Shown piece by piece: positions 60,963 to 64,000 of a DNA stretch of 64,000 nt. The translations under genes and the position numbers were made by a program. Numbering within the stretch: the first letter of the stretch is position 1; each line of letters opens with the position of its first letter. Below the pieces are notes generated by a model, which made no database searches, was not told the origin of the DNA, and saw nothing but the letters and a program-made list of their open reading frames with translations. Origin of the DNA: Cercis canadensis (Eukaryota > Streptophyta > Magnoliopsida > Fabales > Fabaceae); NCBI GenBank assembly GCA_003255065.1, contig QAOA01004621.1:172867-236866 (forward strand). Reading direction: 5' to 3'.

Positions 60963-61560
60963 ACTGCGACCATGAATGTAGAATCGTGCTTAAGATTAAT
61001 GTTACCCAGTTTACAAGTTAAAATTCTTGAGCTTATCGTTAAGCGTGAGTTAAGTTCGCAAGTTAAAATTCCTAAGCGTATCATTAAATTATGAAATTAA
61101 GCATTGTATTACTCCATTATGATATTATGGGGTTTGAACTCAAGGATTGTCAAATCAGGTTGCGTTTAAGGATAACAATCTGATCTCAAGATTTTGACCT
61201 TTATAATGTCAACCAATAAGCATTCGATTACAATTACATATCATTCCAAGAATAATCAAGCAGGTCTTAAAACTAAAACGACATTTTATTCATTCCAAAA
61301 AAATATATATATACAACTTAAGAATTCGAGCCCTCCTTGCTGGGGGCATATACTCGACCTCGTCAAAAGTGGTTGAGTCATAGTCCCTTCCTGACTCTTC
61401 CACTTGGAGCACAACATCATTATCGTCGTCATCCTTATCGTCATCCTTCACCAACCAACCGTCCTAGACCTTTTTGTAATAATCCATCTTGTCCACTGGC
61501 AAATCAAGAAACTATAACTTCGTCTGCTCAACAACAAGGTCAAAGCCCTTCTCATGAGTA
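60963..61560. other. Tat element spacer
   Basis: Between the tandem array and the antisense ORF. No domain is recognised. Confidence 0.5.
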
Positions 61561-61599
61561 GAAGCATAGTTTACCCCAATCTTCTTCTCGGCCCGATCT

Positions 61600-63560
61600 T
61601 TTAGTCTGGCTTTGGACCGACGAACTCAGTCCAAGCAACAGATCATCCAACTCTGAGTGTTCCTCTCCCTATCATATACTTTGTGTGCAAGGTTGAGGGT
61701 TTCCCATATCTGTTCAGTGCCGGCTAGATGTTGAGCCTCCAGTTCTTCGTTCTCAGTCCAGAGTCGGAGGTTCTCCGCTTTAACCTTTTTCAAGGCTTCC
61801 ATGGTAAGGGCCAAGTGCTGGACCTCCAGCTCTTCATTCTCAATTCGAAGCCTTAGGATTTTCGCTTCAGCCTTCTTAAGGGCCTCTAGGCAGACTCCTT
61901 CTCAGCCTAAGCACACTACTCCTGCTCTTGCAATTTCCTCATGGCATCGTAATTCTCTGCCTTTTTTTGTAGCTCCCAAATCACAGTAAGATCCTGAGCT
62001 GAATTGGACAGTAGGTACTTAGCAGTAACTCGTCCGAGGCTTTCCCCACCTGGTTTGTATCGGTCGAGTTGATCACAAAGTCTAACCTCTCCTAGAAAGG
62101 GAATCACACATTCCAAAATGAGATGCTCGTATGCTTTCGGTTCCCCTCAGCCAATTCAACAGAAAAAATTTTGAAAAGCCTGACCTCGGACGTTGGTTCA
62201 TTGCCGGGTTGGTTGGAGGAAGGGGCCGCCCTCGCATGCTCTGTTTGGGATGAGGATTTGTGCTTCTTCAACCCTCGATCCCTCTTCCGTAGCTTGCTTG
62301 TAGGGTCAGCAGTAGCTGGACATTTTTCTTGAACCCTTTCTGCGAGTGTAAGCTCGGCTGGAGGGTCAGCAATAGCTGGACATTTTTCTTGGGCCTTATC
62401 TGAGGGTATGATCCTAACCAGCTCGGCCACAGTCACTTCAGGCTCCCCGCTTTTCTTCTTGCTGGTGAATTTGGAGACCTTTGACATATGCACCATGTCA
62501 GTTTTGCTGATTCTTTCCTCTACAAAACATAAACGAAGATCAGTCAGTTGTCTTAATAGTGACCCAAGTAAAAAAAAAGTGACCAATTAAATCCCTGGCC
62601 CTCAGCTTGACTAGCTCGAATTTCTCGCACGTGAATTCAGAAATTACTCCTATTATACGATAAGCTTCCTAGTCGTACTCGATCATATTCAGTTAACATA
62701 CTGATTCCACCTTAAGGGGAATCAGGGCCTTCTATCCTCATCCAAGAAAAATGTTTTATCCAGCCTGGGTACCCCATCCCAGGTCGACATGGTAACTCGC
62801 AAAAATTGATGCTTCCACCCTTTCGCTGATTCCTCGACCAGTTTCATTAGGCAGAGTCGAGGATGGCTGGTGAGGTACATGAATTCTTGCTTGGTCTCCT
62901 TAGTATCTTTTAAAGTAAAAAAAATGAAAGAATACGTCTACTTGGGCATCAAGGGACAATAAAGTGCACATTGCTTGAAAAGCATGGAGAAACCCCCACT
63001 TGTTAGTATAAAGTTGAGTAGGGGCCGCATTCGTGGTACGGAAAAAATCCATTTCAAAGTCCGTCAGTGGTAGCTCGGCCCCCGCTTTATCCATATAAGC
63101 TACGTTAAAGGTAAAAAAGTTGTTGTTCGAATAGACCTCACAAATAGGGGAATTTCAAGGGTAGGCCTCTTGATCAAAATCATAGTAGTTCCAGTCAATA
63201 TTAACGAAGTTCTTTTTCATTGTCTTAACGTAATGGGATCGGATGGATGACCTAGTCGACCTAATTCCCTGATGAACAAAAAGAGGTACGGAAACTTAAG
63301 AAGAAGAAACCCCACCATTGGCCCCACTCGAAGATAGAGAAGGACTTCCGAAAGATTTATTAGATGAACTCATGTTTTTAAAGGTAGAACCTGACCTAAT
63401 ACTAATCCAATCGAAGGTAAAGGGGGTCTCTTTACCTGTTTGAACAGTTTCCAAGCAGGAAGTTGTTGAGTACTCAAGTTCGTAAAAAACTCTCCGACCT
63501 CAAAGCGATCTTTGAATGTTTCTCCAAAAGAGTGGAATGAAATCAGGGATTTTCCCATAT
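61600..63560 (-). pseudogene. Antisense ORF (aORF) of Tat element
   Basis: On the strand opposite to gag-pol, from an ATG at 63558: MGKSLISFHSFGETFKDRFE; at 63094-62950 LPLTDFEMDFFRTTNAAPTQ LYTNKWGFLHAFQAMC, resembling the plant 'putative gypsy-type transposon' domain; at 62586-62104 a Lys/Ser/Pro-rich part with a short repeat (QEKCPAIADP / QEKCPATADP); and at about 61960-61690 a coiled coil made of two copies of an ~84-base unit (ENLRLWTENEELEAQHLA and a diverged partner). Stops and shifts separate these pieces. Such antisense ORFs between integrase and the 3' LTR are known from Tat elements; their function is unknown. Confidence 0.7.
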
Positions 63561-63844
63561 ATAGAAGCGAAAACTTTCATCCAACGGTCCGACTAAATCG
63601 AATATGATGGCCAGGGAATAGCTGTTTTAAAGCTCGGGAACTCCAAATGTCATGTCTGCGGCAACCTTTTTGCCTCGAGATGTGCAAATCACAGAGGCCA
63701 TCATCGCTACCGCCTCGACAACCATTCGAGCTATGCCATGTGGTCGTACAGCGAGTACTGAATAGTCTTGGTAAAGTGTTCATTTTTACCCATCCTTTGG
63801 CTTGGAGATCGGTCTTCCGCTGTCCGAGCTCTTTTAGGGGCAAG

Positions 63845-63999
63845 TGTAGTGGCCTTTTCATCAGCCCAATACCAAGAGGCCCAATAAGCCAAAGCCCACC
63901 TCATTAGAGGCCCAGAACAATCTGCTAGCTCAGGGTTCCATTTTTCTCTCTGCCTATAAATAGCCCCAACCATTGCAGGTAACAGACTTTAAAACCTTC
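63845..63999 (+). repeat. 3' LTR of Tat element, cut by window end
   Basis: Begins TGTAGTGG after a purine-rich 'aggggcaag' (63836-63844) and matches the first part of the 5' LTR, with one 14-base duplication ('taccaagaggccca') and about ten substitutions. It continues beyond the window. Confidence 0.88.
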
Positions 64000-64000
64000 A

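Overview
This window is nuclear DNA from a flowering plant, most likely a eudicot. The evidence is its AT-rich composition, spliced genes with GT-AG introns, a plastid-targeted lumazine synthase, and Ty3/gypsy, Mutator, PIF/Harbinger, LINE, SINE and Helitron traces. I cannot name the species. It is a draft assembly: one run of about 131 Ns (13272-13402) and five single Ns, four of them sitting exactly between two copies of the same sequence, which looks like unmerged contig overlap.

Only two genes look intact. (1) COX23-like, + strand, join(23684..23774, 25132..25208, 26488..26535), 71 aa, a twin CX9C mitochondrial intermembrane-space protein. (2) COS1-type 6,7-dimethyl-8-ribityllumazine synthase, - strand, eight coding exons between 43256 and 38804, 234 aa, with an upstream non-coding exon near 44645-44890. 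Both models keep frame across every junction. A third candidate, 35390-36180 (-), is an unrecognised protein of about 260 aa with one apparent frameshift. A possible first exon of another - strand gene lies at 48602-48793.

Layout: 1-16260 is AT-rich intergenic DNA made largely of two diverged copies of one long segment (38-5370 and 13403-16260), with a Helitron 3' end at 5383 and a LINE remnant at 7257-8100. 16270-19040 holds tandem repeats and tRNA-derived SINE remnants. 19047-21910 is an inverted-repeat element carrying broken ERF and CDC20 gene pieces. 23040-26700 is the COX23 locus with a foldback element just upstream and a small element in intron 1. 27287-29958 is an internally deleted gypsy chromovirus with a perfect GGTAA target duplication. 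30290-34065 is a patchwork of PPR and glycine-cleavage T-protein pseudogene pieces with a triplicated module between them. 35260-38100 has the unknown gene and local repeats. 38500-44890 is the lumazine synthase locus, whose introns contain a Mutator-type MITE, a second MITE and a perfect 52-nt inverted repeat. 45247-47092 is a very young gag-only LTR element. 49694-51766 is a dead PIF/Harbinger element, and 52376-52840 a fragment of a GIL1/DUF641 gene. 54659 to the window end is a decayed Tat-lineage gypsy element with gag, protease, RT, two RNase H regions, integrase remnants, a 78-79 bp tandem array and an antisense ORF.

The two intact genes are housekeeping functions (copper/cytochrome oxidase biogenesis in mitochondria; riboflavin synthesis in plastids) with no sign of working together. 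The rest is mobile-element biology: gene-fragment capture, non-autonomous elements and MITEs settled in introns and promoters. I see no operon, CRISPR array, intact tRNA/rRNA gene or new defence system.
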